Below, one piece after another: positions 22,131 to 32,126 of a stretch of 64,000 bases of DNA. This stretch comes from Chrysophaeum taylorii (taxonomy: Eukaryota > Sar > Pelagophyceae > Pelagomonadales > Pelagomonadaceae), in the NCBI GenBank assembly GCA_029834535.1, contig JAQMWT010000037.1:1-64000 (forward strand), given 5' to 3'. How positions within the stretch are numbered: the first letter of the stretch is position 1; every line of letters starts with the position of its first letter. The translations under genes were made by a program, and so were the position numbers. The notes under the pieces are model-generated. The model did not search any database. It was given only the letters and a program-made list of their open reading frames with translations, and had not been told where the DNA came from.

Positions 22131-22504
22131 CTGCCGCCTAAAAAATTGCGATCGTCGAGCGTGGCCGCGAACTGATCGAATGGCTGGCAGTTACGCCTTC
22201 GGTTACCTCGCCGTTCGGGATTGCCAAAGATGAACATCGCGAAGGCCGCGACTGTGCGACGAGCGGCCTCGTTCTCGTCGTCCGGACCGCCGTGATAAGT
22301 CGAACAAATCTCGCCAGGACCCGCCGAACAAAGCTCGCACGCGAGCCAAACAGCTTTCGATGGATATATATCCGCGGAATTTGGTGACCATCCGACGCGA
22401 AGAAGCGAGGCGGGGCGATGCGTTAACAACATCGGACTCCGGGTTTAGTATTTGCGCGTTTTCCAACACATAATGTACACGAGAGAGAGACAACGACCGC
22501 TTCG
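22131..22504. other. Upstream part of the Harbinger element, no intact gene
   Basis: A minus-strand frame (22,121-22,432) continues as protein-like sequence upstream of the transposase start and may be an extra N-terminal region or a separate element ORF. It has no domain I can name. The next repeat element begins at 22,505. Confidence 0.35.
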
Positions 22505-22818
22505 TCCTTACTACTAATCGACAGATGTTTGTCTGTTTGTCTGTCTGTCTGTCTTTAAATGTCGGCTGCTAAGAGGGGGGGTCTGTCTGTCTGTCTGTTT
22601 TGTCTTTAAATGTCGACTGCTAAGAGGGGGGTGTGTGGGGGGCATGAAGGATGTGGGTGGGTTTGTGGGGTATGAGGGATGTGCCTGACGGGCGGAGATA
22701 AGTACGCGGGACCTAGTCGGGGTCATCGCCGAGGCGTGGGGCAGGCGATGAGAGGTCGGGCCCCGTTTGTTTGTCCTCCGATTTAGGGTAAGAATCAGGT
22801 AGGCGCGCGAGCCAGACA

Positions 22819-23378
22819 GTGATCCTCCAAGCCGTCTACGGCGACCTCGCAGACTGTTTCCACGACCCGCGGCGGCTCTTTCAGCGCGCCATTCTCACGC
22901 CCCGTCGAAACGATGTTGTCGATGCTGACAACGCGCGCATGACCGCGGCCTTTTTTTCCCGGAGACGAGGCGTCGGAGTTCTTTTCGGCCGACTAGGTTG
23001 GGTCGGAAGACGACGCCTCGCTCTTTACAGTCGAGTTTTCTGCTCCCTGACAGCCAACGGCATGCTGACTTTGATCGCGAGCTGAAAGTCTTCGCAACCT
23101 CGACCCGTCGCACGGCCACTGCAACGGTACCAGATACATGATCGATCGTGTCGGTGTCACCGAGGCTCCTCCAACCTGTATCCCTTAAGGCCCGCCGACG
23201 CCAAACGATCACCAAGAGCCAGGGCCGGACGCCCCGCGAGGTCGGCGTCCTCTTGGCGAAGCCCGTCTTCTGCCACGTCCAGCTCGACGTGGCTCTCTGT
23301 CGATCGGCAACCCCGAGAATATCCTCTTCTTGGTCGACGACTCCAACCTACTCCACACGTGCTCCGCAATACCGATAA
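22819..23378 (+). pseudogene. PIF1/Helitron-type helicase C-terminal remnant, copy A
   Basis: Two plus-strand frames encode the end of a PIF1-like helicase as found in Helitron Rep/Hel proteins: RAILTPRRNDVVDADNARMT (family form ILTPxNxDVDxLN), then in another frame RRQTITKSQGRTPREVGVLL and KPVFCHVQLDVALCRSA (family form TINKSQGQTLxxVGVxL..PVFSHGQLYVALSR). The frame change between them shows it is not functional. Confidence 0.75.
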
Positions 23379-23399
23379 GCCCTCTCCCGGCGTCTACGC

Positions 23400-23796
23400 G
23401 CGCACTGTAGGTGAACTTACTGGGACCAGGTGAATTTACTGGGGTTAGAGATTGGGATTAGGTGAATAAAGTGACCAGGTGAGCTTACTGGGGCCAGATG
23501 AACTTACTGGGGGTTTTAGAGTAAACTCAAAACTGGGGGTTTTAGAGTAAACTCAAAGGTTGGCGGCGTGTGCGGATCAAGGCAGCTTAGATTGGCGGAG
23601 GCGAGAGCGACGAGCTCGAAGGAGTGGGTGTGAGCACGAGTGGGTTTACGCCGAACTTCCTGGGGTTAGAGATTTGGACTAGGTGAACTTACTGACCAGG
23701 TGAACTTATTCAAAAACTTTTCAAGAAACTTACTGGGACCAGGTGAACTTACTGGGGTTAGAGATTGGGACTAGGTGAACTTACTGGCCTGCACTT
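23400..23796 (+). repeat. Minisatellite of the helicase repeat, copy A
   Basis: Imperfect repeats of GGTGAACTTACTGGG and GGGGTTAGAGATTGGGACTA, interrupted by a TTTTAGAGTAAACTCAAA block, occupy the end of the element. The same array is found in copies B (minus orientation, 32,190-32,525) and C (38,515-38,878). Confidence 0.75.
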
Positions 23797-24048
23797 TTTG
23801 TGTTACATTATTATAGGGCCTCAAAACAAACTCAAGCGCAAGCCACACAACATTCACTTAGGGCCTAGTAATAATTCAATTCATTCGCACGAACGCGCAT
23901 GAATCTTAACGAGCTCGCATGACGTCGTCGAGGAAGATTCAATTGGAAATAGGCGGCGGCGGCGGCGGCGGCGGCGGCAAAGATCCGTCGAAAATTGACG
24001 ATCGTGGTGACTAAGGTCGTCGCGGTGGCGAATCTCGTGGAAGATAAG

Positions 24049-25311
24049 ATGCTCGGGGCGGTGCCTCCGGATGCCGTGCTCAAGGCGGTGTCGTACCTGG
24101 GGGCGTTGGAGGTGGCGGCTTGCGTCGAAGCCAAGGTGGTGGAGGCGCGCGAGGTGCCGGGGGTGTGCGCGCGGATCGGGGGTGAGGCATACGAGGCGTT
24201 GGTGAAGGCCGCGAGCAAGAGCCGGGGAAAGGGCGGAACGGCGTGGAGCGCGATCGAGGTGCTGCGAGCCTCCGAGTTGCAGCGCGTCGCGGAGGGTTTG
24301 AATCGGGCGACGGACGAGGGGAGCCGGGGGTACTACGTGTCGAAGAACTGGGCGTCGCAGGCGCGGCGGTACTGCGAGGCGAGCCGGGCGCGGGTGGTGA
24401 ACCGCGAGACTGCGAGCAAGGGTCGCGGTCGGTCGTCGAGCGAATCGTTGCCGCCGTGGCCGGACGCGAACGCGGACTTGGTGTGCGAGCACGGCGCGCT
24501 CGCGCCGCGGTCCGTGCCGCGTGCGAAGCGCATCGTCGTGGACCGCGCGGCCTGGCGCGCCGTGGTTCACCGGTTTCCGCTGTCGACCAAGTTCAAGGCC
24601 TCGACGGCGGCCGAGTGCGCGGCTTGTCTCGCGGCGATCGGAGGTCGCGAGAAACTCAAACGAGAAGCCAAGCGCGCGCTCGAGGACGAGAAGAAGCGGC
24701 GGCTCTCGGAGCTCGAACCGAGGCGCGAGATATCGCTGTTGCTCCGAGGCCTCCACGGCCGCGATCGCGCGAAGCGCGGGGTTCCCCCGCGCAAAGTCTC
24801 GGGCGAGGCTACGCTCGCCAACGAGAGAGGGGCTCGCGTCCCGCCGCTCGTGCCCGGCAGGTACCACCTCGTCCCGCGCGCCTGGCTCCAGTCCTGGCGC
24901 TCCTCGATCAGAAACCCCTCGGCCCCCCGCCCGGGGCCGCCCCCCAACTGTCTCTGCGTCGCTCACGGCCGACCGCTCGTATCCCCAGACCTCCAGAGCT
25001 TCCTAGCGGGCGACGCGCAACACCTCGCCCTCCCCAAAACCTCCACGACGGCCGAGATCGTCGACGCCGACGAGTGGCGTGCCATCAACGCCTTATTTCC
25101 GGTCGACTTCGCCGTCGCCTTCGACGTCGCCGCAGACATCCAGGGCCTCACTCTCGACCTCGCCTGGGTCACCGAGCCCTGCCGTCTCTGCGACTCCAGC
25201 GGCACGGCCGACGACCTTCCCGTCAAATTTAGGAACCGCGACGCTTCCAAGCGACGCACCGCAGGCGCCAACAGGACCCACTATTACGACGACGACCACC
25301 TCGTATTCTGA
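24049..25311 (+). CDS. Protein with two DUSP-like domains (USP48-like, no protease domain)
   Basis: I start at the ATG at 24,049, the first in frame, giving 420 residues. The start region LGAVPPDAVLKAVSYLGALE is F-box-like. Two DUSP-like units follow. The first has GYYVSKNWASQARRYCE, then ADLVCEHGALAP, VVDRAAWRAVVHRFP and ECAACLA. The second has RYHLVPRAWLQSWRSSIRNP, CLCVAHGRPL, VDADEWRAINALFP and EPCRLCD. This matches the region that follows the protease domain in USP48-type deubiquitinases (CEHGxL, aW..l...FP, CxxC). A basic helical segment (about 220-260) separates the units. No Cys/His ubiquitin-protease boxes are present, so a role as a ubiquitin-ligase adaptor or ubiquitin-pathway scaffold is inferred. 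Confidence 0.7.
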   Translation: MLGAVPPDAVLKAVSYLGALEVAACVEAKVVEAREVPGVCARIGGEAYEALVKAASKSRGKGGTAWSAIEVLRASELQRVAEGLNRATDEGSRGYYVSKNWASQARRYCEASRARVVNRETASKGRGRSSSESLPPWPDANADLVCEHGALAPRSVPRAKRIVVDRAAWRAVVHRFPLSTKFKASTAAECAACLAAIGGREKLKREAKRALEDEKKRRLSELEPRREISLLLRGLHGRDRAKRGVPPRKVSGEATLANERGARVPPLVPGRYHLVPRAWLQSWRSSIRNPSAPRPGPPPNCLCVAHGRPLVSPDLQSFLAGDAQHLALPKTSTTAEIVDADEWRAINALFPVDFAVAFDVAADIQGLTLDLAWVTEPCRLCDSSGTADDLPVKFRNRDASKRRTAGANRTHYYDDDHLVF

Positions 25312-25507
25312 ATGATGATGTTGTACGATAAAATAACCCCCCTTTTCAAGACACACTAGGAAGGCCGACCGAGGGTTATGATAGATCGAAGAAAAGATCG
25401 GATTCTTTAAGATCCGTCACGTTCGAACAGCAGCAGGACGTTGGGCAGTTCGCGGGCTATGCAAGTTCAAGAAACTGTCAAGAAAGCCTATAAAATAGCC
25501 TGAATGT

Positions 25508-25793
25508 ATGTTCTATCTTGACGAGCGTAGAAGCCTGGGGCGCAGCAACGACGCACGGTGGCCGTCGCCAGAAGAAGAAGAGATGCTCGACGACTACCTC
25601 TACGACCTACACGTCTTCCAACCGACGCTGAGCTCGCCGCCCGGTCCCCGAGTGGCCTCGCCCCCGCTCCGCGAGACCTGCCTGACCTTTGCCAAGTCCT
25701 GCGCGGGCGTCGGCTCGCGGGGCTACTCGTTGATCATGGGTGAACTTTGGGCCTTGGTCTTCCGCGTCGTGCCCGCGGATACCGTCGACGACG

Positions 25794-25825
<32 letters not shown>

Positions 25826-26002
25826 ACCTCCTCCTCCTCCTCCGCTGATGAGTGGGGGTTCTTCATCGGGATCGACGACGTCGACGAGGAGGAGGAGATG
25901 GATTGCCGGCGCCACCACCGCCGCCGGGCCCTTGGGGACATCGGCCGTCCCCTCTTCAAACGGCCCGACGCCCACCACCTCGTGGAAGAGGCGCGGTCAT
26001 GA
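25508..26002 (+). CDS. Hypothetical protein with Asn/Ser runs
   Basis: A 164-codon frame with an ATG start encodes an acidic protein with a poly-Asn/poly-Ser tract and no domain I know. Its middle (LTFAKSCAGVGSRGYSL) looks protein-like. The run comes from (AAC)n and could open a frame by chance. It is convergent with the sirtuin gene. Confidence 0.3.
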
Positions 26003-26033
26003 TAATGCTCCATTCGTGCGAGAGAATCCGCTG

Positions 26034-27026
26034 TCATAGTGACAAAATAATGTTATCTCTGATCTTTCTGGAGTGGGGCGGGAGGTCGTCGGGTGGAACG
26101 TCCTGGAGCCAGCCGAGGTGGTGCAAGAGGCGGCCGAAGGTGTCTTCGGCGTCGCCCTCGAGAAAGATGTCGTCGCCCCCGCGAGAAAAGTCGAGGCCGA
26201 GGTGTTCGCCGACGGGCTCGTTGTTCACCAGGACGCGGCGGCAGGGCGCGTGGGCCGCGACCAGATTTGCCGGGGAGACGACGAGCGAGGTGCCGGCCAC
26301 AATCAGGAGGTCGGCGCGCGGGAGGTCGTCTCGGAGGGAGGCGAAGAACGCGTCGGGGAGCGACGCGCCGAAGAGCACGGTCGTGGGCTTGACGGTCGGC
26401 TTTCCGCAGGCGCCGCACCGGATGTTGGTAGACACCGCGGGGGCCTCGGGGTCGACGCCGTAAATATCCTTGATGTTCGCCCGAACTGCCGCGCAGTAGT
26501 CGTCGAAGAGCATCTCCGCGCCGCAAGCTTCGCACGCGGCTCTGGCGATCGTTCCGTGGCACGGGACGATCCGTTCCGGGTCGGTTTGTGTCAAAAATTC
26601 GAGGCCGTCGATGTTTTGGGTGACGACGCGCAGCAGCTTGCCCCGTTTGTCGAGCCGTTCGACAAATCTGTGGAAGAGCGTCGGCTTCCACCGGCGCTCC
26701 TGCGTCCCGAGAATAAACGGCCGCCGAACTTCGTGGTACGGGAACTGGTTGGCCAGAAACATTTTCTTCTCCACGACGTAGACGGGGTCCTCGCGCATCA
26801 GTTGCTTCTGGGACTCGGACGCCGTCAGGAGTTCGGGCCGGAGACTCGCGTACATGCCCCCTGGCGACCGGAAGTCGGGAATCCCCGCGGCGCAGCTAAC
26901 GCCCGCCCCCGTCAACACCATCACGCGGTCGGCGCCCTCGATGACGCGCGCAACACCACTCCCCACGCTCATGCTCAGGCCAGGTCGAAAAACAAGGAGA
27001 CCCACCACCACAACATTGAGCAGCAT
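26034..27026 (-). CDS. Sirtuin NAD-dependent protein deacylase
   Basis: The protein has 330 residues and is intronless. All sirtuin core motifs are present: GAGVSCAAGIPDFRS (40-54), TQNIDGLE (136-143), the catalytic His157 in PCHGT, two zinc Cys pairs (C165-xx-C168 and C204-xx-C207), and IVAGTSLVVSPAN. Sirtuins remove acyl groups from lysine using NAD. The ENxDGLE-type block and zinc spacing fit the SIRT1-3-like class. A hydrophobic N-terminus (residues 1-16) could target it to an organelle or membrane. The gene is divergent from the 27.2-kb gene, with 180 bp between starts that contain a long (TTTA)n run. Confidence 0.9.
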   Translation of the reverse strand: MLLNVVVVGLLVFRPGLSMSVGSGVARVIEGADRVMVLTGAGVSCAAGIPDFRSPGGMYASLRPELLTASESQKQLMREDPVYVVEKKMFLANQFPYHEVRRPFILGTQERRWKPTLFHRFVERLDKRGKLLRVVTQNIDGLEFLTQTDPERIVPCHGTIARAACEACGAEMLFDDYCAAVRANIKDIYGVDPEAPAVSTNIRCGACGKPTVKPTTVLFGASLPDAFFASLRDDLPRADLLIVAGTSLVVSPANLVAAHAPCRRVLVNNEPVGEHLGLDFSRGGDDIFLEGDAEDTFGRLLHHLGWLQDVPPDDLPPHSRKIRDNIILSL

Positions 27027-27029
27027 AAA

Positions 27030-27076
27030 TAAATAAATAAGTAAGGGTATTTATTTATTTATTTATTTATTTATTA
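27030..27076. repeat. AT-rich tetranucleotide repeat in divergent promoter
   Basis: An AAAT run followed by a TTTA run forms a long weak inverted repeat between the sirtuin and the acidic-protein start codons. It may be a nucleosome-free spacer; this is inference. Confidence 0.5.
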
Positions 27077-27206
27077 TTAAGGGATGACTTCGAGGGCTGG
27101 GCTAGTATGAAGTCAAGAGACAAAAGTTCGTTCGGCAGGAGGCGGGGTAAATCGATAAATCATTCATTTGTTCACACAGGAGAGAAGAGCGTGTTGTTAT
27201 GCGTGA

Positions 27207-29546
27207 ATGGTCGAGACGGCAGCAGCAGCAGCAGGTCCGGTGCGGTTCCGTCTCCTCCAAGGCGGGGCGAAACGGCGGCGGCGGCCCCTGACGACCGAGT
27301 CGAGGAGCTTCTGGTACTTTGACGGCGGCGGCGGCGACGACGAGGAGGACCGAGTCTCGGCCGCTAGGAATAATAATGGCGGCGTTGAGGTTGTGAGTGA
27401 TGAGGAGGATGTTGATTCGGATCATGATGTTGGCGATAGCAGTCCGACACCGAAGCTGTTCGCGGGCGTGGAGGTGAAGGAGGCGCAGGAGCCGCCGTTG
27501 AAGAAGAATCGCGTCGCGCGGGCGTCGATCGTGCTGCGGGACGAGGGTTTCCGGGTCCGATCGGTGGACGAGCGTCCGGCGGCGCCGTACGGGATCAAGT
27601 GGGTGGCCAAGAAAGGCGAGGATGAGGAGCGCGAGGCCGTCGCGTTCCACGGCGAGAAGGTGTCGCGGCGGCGGCTGCTGCCGGCGCGCAAGAAGAAGTC
27701 GGGGGCCGTGCATCCGCTGTTGGCCGGGCGTCCCGGGCGCGGCGCGATTCCTTCGGGCGGCGGGACCGCCGCGCGGTGGTCGGAGTCGAGCGAATCCGAG
27801 GAGGAGGAGGAGGTGCTGTGCCCCTACGGCGCCGCCTCGAGCCGGGCCATGTTCTCGGCGCTGGACCGGGGCGAGGTTCCGGCACCGCTCGAGCGGTACT
27901 GCGAGGGGGATATGGACGTGGAAATCGCGGACCGGCGCGCGGGCTCGAAGACGCGGCGGGTCGTGCGGGTCTCGCTGTGCGACGAGGCCCGCGCCCGCAA
28001 GATCGCCGAGACCGCCGCGACAGACTTGGAGGAGGAGGAGGAGGTCGAGTTGGATTGTGTCCAATCGCTGCGCGACGCGTTCGACGCGTGCGACGTCGAG
28101 GACTCGGAAGTTCTAGAGGCGCGCGGACGCCAAGGCGTCGAAGCGCAGCGCGCCGCCGATCGCGCGAAACGCGCCGCTTTCGAGGCGCGGTTTTGTGCGG
28201 CCGAGCGCGACGCCCAGAGACAGGTTGCGAACGCGGCGCCTTTGCGGAAGGACGACGGAGAAGGTTATTATTTTTTTCCGTCGAGCGCGTACCGCGTGAT
28301 GCACAGGCGAGGAGACGAGCAGCGGCCGAGCGACATCGCGCCGGCGCCAGCTGCCGTTGCGGCCGCGGGGCCCTCGGCCGTCGCGGTTCTGAGCCTGAGA
28401 GCTAGTAGTATTGTGGACGACGCGAACGCGGACGCGGCCGCGCGCAAGACGGCGCGGAAGGTGGCCGCGACGATGCGGCTGGAACGGGAGATTCAGCGCC
28501 GGCGGTTTGACCCTAAAATCCAGCTGCCCGGCGAGCAGCTTAAAGAGTCTCGCCGCGACCTCGTCCAGCGCCTCGTCGCGAACCGCGCCGTCCCGGCACT
28601 CCACACGCACGGCGGTCCGGGATGCGACTACGACTACTCTCCTCCGCCGCCCGAGCCGCCTCGTCTCGCGGGCGAAGGGCCAATCGAGTTCGTCGACCCG
28701 CCAATCGTTCCGCCGAGCATTCCCCATATCTACGACGACGACGACGACGACGACGACGCGATCGATGTCGTTGTCGCGCCGGATCATTTTCCTTCCGAGG
28801 AGGACTGCGCGATTCGACTCAAGGCCTTCCACGAAATCGTCGCGCCGTTCCATCGCGACCTCGAAAGGCGCTCGAAGAACGACGACGACGACGAGGTTGA
28901 CGACAGCGACGGAGGACTCTGGGAGTCCGGAGCGGTCGACAAAACCGACATTCCGGCCGTCCTCGAGCGCTTGCTCGAGGACCACCCCAATTCCTCCAAG
29001 AAGGAGAAGAGCCTAGAAGAGTACGACTCGGACTTTCTCTTGGAGAGAGACGCCTTTTTTTCCGACCCCCCCCGCGTCCTGCCCCACCCTTTCCGCAACC
29101 GCCCGCAGCTCGGCGAGCGTCCGCCACCCGCGCCGGATGTACAGCCCACCCCTTTAGACTCGCCTCGCCCGCCCCTCGTCGTCGCCGACCATCGCCGGTC
29201 GCGCCCCTCCCGACAGCAGCCCGCGCCGCTTCGTGCCCAGCCGCCGCCCTACGTCCTCGAGCCCCCCTACGACACCATCTACCCGCCAATGCGGCAGCAC
29301 CATCCCTTCCACTACCACCACCACCCTCTTCCGGCGCAGCCGGGAAACCGAACGAGGCCCCAACCGCCGCCGCTCTCGCCCTCGCTTACTCCTACTCAGT
29401 ACCACCCCCACTTTCAGCCGGTGCTCGCCCACCCGCAGCAGGCCCCTCTCCCCAAGCTCGGGGCGATGCCGCCGCCCCACGTCCCGCCGCCCCAGCACCA
29501 CGTCCCCCCGATACCAATACACCCCGCGCCGACCACCTCCTCCTAA
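27207..29546 (+). CDS. Large acidic/proline-rich hypothetical protein
   Basis: A single 779-codon frame. I recognise no domain. The N-terminal part is basic then acidic, with EEEE and DDDD runs. A middle helical, charged region (about 290-500) includes FEARFCAAERDAQRQVANAA and LEREIQRRRFDPKIQLPGEQ. A second acidic region (about 510-620) contains KAFHEIVAPFHRDLERR. The last 150 residues are Pro/His-rich. The composition suggests an intrinsically disordered nuclear protein. The strong third-position GC and sheer length support it being a real gene, although low-complexity GC-rich DNA can keep frames open. Confidence 0.6.
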   Translation: MVETAAAAAGPVRFRLLQGGAKRRRRPLTTESRSFWYFDGGGGDDEEDRVSAARNNNGGVEVVSDEEDVDSDHDVGDSSPTPKLFAGVEVKEAQEPPLKKNRVARASIVLRDEGFRVRSVDERPAAPYGIKWVAKKGEDEEREAVAFHGEKVSRRRLLPARKKKSGAVHPLLAGRPGRGAIPSGGGTAARWSESSESEEEEEVLCPYGAASSRAMFSALDRGEVPAPLERYCEGDMDVEIADRRAGSKTRRVVRVSLCDEARARKIAETAATDLEEEEEVELDCVQSLRDAFDACDVEDSEVLEARGRQGVEAQRAADRAKRAAFEARFCAAERDAQRQVANAAPLRKDDGEGYYFFPSSAYRVMHRRGDEQRPSDIAPAPAAVAAAGPSAVAVLSLRASSIVDDANADAAARKTARKVAATMRLEREIQRRRFDPKIQLPGEQLKESRRDLVQRLVANRAVPALHTHGGPGCDYDYSPPPPEPPRLAGEGPIEFVDPPIVPPSIPHIYDDDDDDDDAIDVVVAPDHFPSEEDCAIRLKAFHEIVAPFHRDLERRSKNDDDDEVDDSDGGLWESGAVDKTDIPAVLERLLEDHPNSSKKEKSLEEYDSDFLLERDAFFSDPPRVLPHPFRNRPQLGERPPPAPDVQPTPLDSPRPPLVVADHRRSRPSRQQPAPLRAQPPPYVLEPPYDTIYPPMRQHHPFHYHHHPLPAQPGNRTRPQPPPLSPSLTPTQYHPHFQPVLAHPQQAPLPKLGAMPPPHVPPPQHHVPPIPIHPAPTTSS

Positions 29547-30212
29547 ACAACGAGGACACATCCCTCCTCCTCCTTCCTCCTCCTCCTTAATGGGAGCACC
29601 GCACGAATTCTTCTTCTAGTTGTGGCTGTGCGCAGGGGGGGGGTGTGTGGCCTCGCCCGGGGGGCCTTTGTTCCGTCCGTCCGTCCAAAGTGTGGTGCTT
29701 CGTTCGAGCTTAGAGTGATATATCGCGACTGAGTGAGTTAGCGACCGCGCGCGCGCGACCCGCTCGCGACCGCGCGCGCGCGACCGCCGCACAAATAATG
29801 ATCGCGAGCGCACGAACGACCTGCTCGCAACCGAGATCTCTTCGGTTGACGGCCGTCCTTCGTTCTTCTCCTCGTGACGGCGTAGTTCCGCGAAGTCTTA
29901 GCAGTGTTTGTTTTACAGCTCTCGAGATGGATGGATAGATAGATAGTGGCCAGAAGAACGAGCAAGGGGCGGGGGGGGGGATGGAGTCTCATTCATTCGC
30001 TCGACTTCTTCATTTAAGGGGGAGGGGGGGGCATTTTGCACGACGTCTCGAACCGTTGTTGTTGTTGAGATTTTGGACAGCACCTTGCTTGGAAGAGACC
30101 ACGCGGCTTGTTGTTGTTGTTGTTTGGGGGAAGAATAAAACATACGCACGACGACAACTACAGAAGGGGTTGATCTGAAACGAACGCAAACCAACCACCA
30201 CAAGAAAATCCA
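29547..30212. other. Convergent intergenic region
   Basis: No gene is visible between the two convergent stops. The stretch contains a duplicated CGCGACC(GC)n segment at about 29,740-29,790 and several G-runs near 29,960-30,030. Confidence 0.5.
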
Positions 30213-31832
30213 TCACACCGGATCCGGTTGATGAAGCGGCGTCTCGACGACCTCATTTTCGACGTATACTTTGGTGTCGGGGCCAGGGGTTGCGAGGACG
30301 AGCTCGGCACCAAGGCCGTCGTCATCCACGTCGTTGCCGCCGCCGCGCTTACCCGCGCCCTCCTCGGTCATCTTCCAGGCTCGCGTGCCCCGGCGCTTTC
30401 GGGCAACGTACCCCACTCCGACGACGACGACGAGACAGAGGAGGACGGCGAGGATTACGATTACCGCGATCTGCCAGTCGCTCCGGGCGCCGTCGTTGTC
30501 GTTGCTCGATCCGCCAGCAGAAGCGCCGTCGCCGTCGGCGCCCGAGCTGGAAGCACGCTTCGTAGCGGCGTCGTCCTCCTCCTCCTCCAGCACGATGTCG
30601 TCATCCTCGCGGCCAGCGCTCGCCTCGCATTCCGCTCCATCGATCAAAAAGATCTCAAGGGGGAAAATGGATTTGAGACTGTCTCCGACGGCGTAGAAGT
30701 GCTGGGAGGCATTCGCGCAGAAGGTTGAGGGGTCGAAAGTGATCGATGCGACGCTACCGTCGTCGCAACTGACAGCGAGGCCGTTCGCGTCGAGGTAATC
30801 GGGAACGTTGACCGCGGCCGCGCGGTTCGACGAGATGGGAGCGCCTTCGGCGGGATCGACGAGGCGACGCGCCGCCGTCGTATTCTCGGGGTACTGGAAA
30901 TTGAACTCGCAGCTGCCGAACCCGATCGCCTCGTTGGCGAAGACCTTGTTTTCGGGGTTGTCGGCGTCGGAGATGACCCGCCACGTGTCGGGGACCGCGT
31001 CGCCAGAAGTGGACGTGCCCCATCCCAAAAAGTTGTTCAAGTCGTAGTACAAATTCGTGTAATACGTACCGTCCCACGTGAGTCGTACGCGCGTCTCGTC
31101 GTCGCACGCGGTCGACGCGGGTGAAACGGAATGGACGCCAAAGTAAATTCGGCACGGCTCGTCTTCGCACTCGAACGCCACGTGCTGCGCTTCGGCAAAC
31201 CCGATCGGACCCATCGTCCGCGCGTGACGTTGCAGGTAACTCGGACCGTACGTGAAGCACACTTTGTAGTCCGCCGTCGGGTACGCGTTGTAGAACGCCA
31301 CCTGAGTCTGAATTGGACTCTCGAGCACGAGCGTATCGTCGTGGTCGTACACCATTTCGGGGTCAAACTCTTCGCATTCGAACGTCCGTTCGCATATCAC
31401 CGTGTAGTAACACGAGTACGTATCGAATAGTTCCTGCTCGCAGCCCTCGTCGCCGTCGTCGTAGAGACCGTCGTGGCACGGCATCGCCGACGACGCCTCG
31501 AGACGAAACAGCTCCTTGCACGTCCGCTCGTTCTGCGTCAGGAGCTCGTCGTCGTCGTCCTCCGCCGTTTCCTCGAGCTTTCGCGCGAATTCGTCGTCGG
31601 CTTCGGCCCGCCGGCACGACACCCACTCCTCCAACAGATCCCCGCACTCATCGTGCGCGGGGCCGTCGTCGTTGAGCACCAGTCTCCGACGAAACTCCTG
31701 AGCGAGTTGGCCGGGCGACACGCCGCCGCCGTCGGCGACGAACTCCTCCACCTCCGAAATGACGCGCACTGTCGTCGCGACCTCGGCGGCGGCGGCCAGG
31801 CCGACGACCCACAACAGTAGTAGTAGTATCAT
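30213..31832 (-). CDS. Type I membrane glycoprotein of unknown function
   Basis: I start at the ATG directly before the signal peptide (MILLLLLWVVGLAAAA), giving 539 residues. A Cys-rich ectodomain follows, with motifs such as DECGDLLEEWVSC, CEQELFDTYSCYYTVICE and a middle region with VCFTYGPSYLQ and CRIYFGVHSVSP. An acidic linker leads to one transmembrane helix (WQIAVIVILAVLLCLVVVVG, about 455-475), a basic stop-transfer RKRRGTR and a cytoplasmic tail of about 60 residues. I do not recognise a named domain. The layout suggests a surface receptor or adhesion protein. Confidence 0.7.
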   Translation of the reverse strand: MILLLLLWVVGLAAAAEVATTVRVISEVEEFVADGGGVSPGQLAQEFRRRLVLNDDGPAHDECGDLLEEWVSCRRAEADDEFARKLEETAEDDDDELLTQNERTCKELFRLEASSAMPCHDGLYDDGDEGCEQELFDTYSCYYTVICERTFECEEFDPEMVYDHDDTLVLESPIQTQVAFYNAYPTADYKVCFTYGPSYLQRHARTMGPIGFAEAQHVAFECEDEPCRIYFGVHSVSPASTACDDETRVRLTWDGTYYTNLYYDLNNFLGWGTSTSGDAVPDTWRVISDADNPENKVFANEAIGFGSCEFNFQYPENTTAARRLVDPAEGAPISSNRAAAVNVPDYLDANGLAVSCDDGSVASITFDPSTFCANASQHFYAVGDSLKSIFPLEIFLIDGAECEASAGREDDDIVLEEEEDDAATKRASSSGADGDGASAGGSSNDNDGARSDWQIAVIVILAVLLCLVVVVGVGYVARKRRGTRAWKMTEEGAGKRGGGNDVDDDGLGAELVLATPGPDTKVYVENEVVETPLHQPDPV

Positions 31833-32126
31833 TGTCTCGCGCGACGCAACGCAACGCAATTACGACCCGCGCCGAGACCAAGAAGAAGAAGAAGAAGAAC
31901 CACAACCTCCCGGTTGTTCAGAACCAAATTCCGGATGAGCGAAGAAATATGCGTGCGCCACGTCATAAGCACATTAGGCAGAGACGCGCGCCCAAGTGCA
32001 ACGTCACTTCATTCATACAGTATTGAAGGTACGATGCTGCCCCACGACGAAAGATACTGCCGCAACCTCTCCTGGAGAGATCTACCACAGTGGCAACAAA
32101 ATGATTCTTCTCAAGGAGAGAGGGAC
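31833..32126. other. Short intergenic stretch before repeat element
   Basis: Nothing recognisable apart from a (GAA)n run near the membrane-protein start. It probably holds that gene's promoter and leads into a terminal-module fragment of the helicase repeat. Confidence 0.4.

Larger units (their letters stand above)
22505..23796 (+). mobile_element. Composite helicase repeat, copy A (internally deleted)
   Basis: The copy begins with TCCTTACTACTAATCGACAG and a TTTGTCTG-rich tract, carries two tandem TTTAAATGTCG(A/G)CTGCTAAGAGG modules, then a helicase remnant (22,819-23,380) and a minisatellite built on GGTGAACTTACTGGG, and ends at ACTTACTGGCCTGCACTT. Its outer and helicase parts match copies B (32.2-36.2 kb) and C (37.5-38.9 kb). 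The reverse transcriptase present in copy B is missing: the sequence passes from the RT tail to the helicase side at about 22,770. Confidence 0.75.

Noticed and set aside
23400-23796. CRISPR-like array
   Set aside because: Repeat units are irregular, partly overlapping and lack unique spacers; they are a transposon minisatellite in a eukaryotic genome.
25796-25823. Poly-Asn tract as a prion-like domain
   Set aside because: It is a simple (AAC)n microsatellite inside a frame of doubtful coding status.
28113-28985. 290-codon minus-strand frame opposite the acidic protein
   Set aside because: Val/Arg-rich mirror of Asp/Glu-rich coding sequence; no domain.
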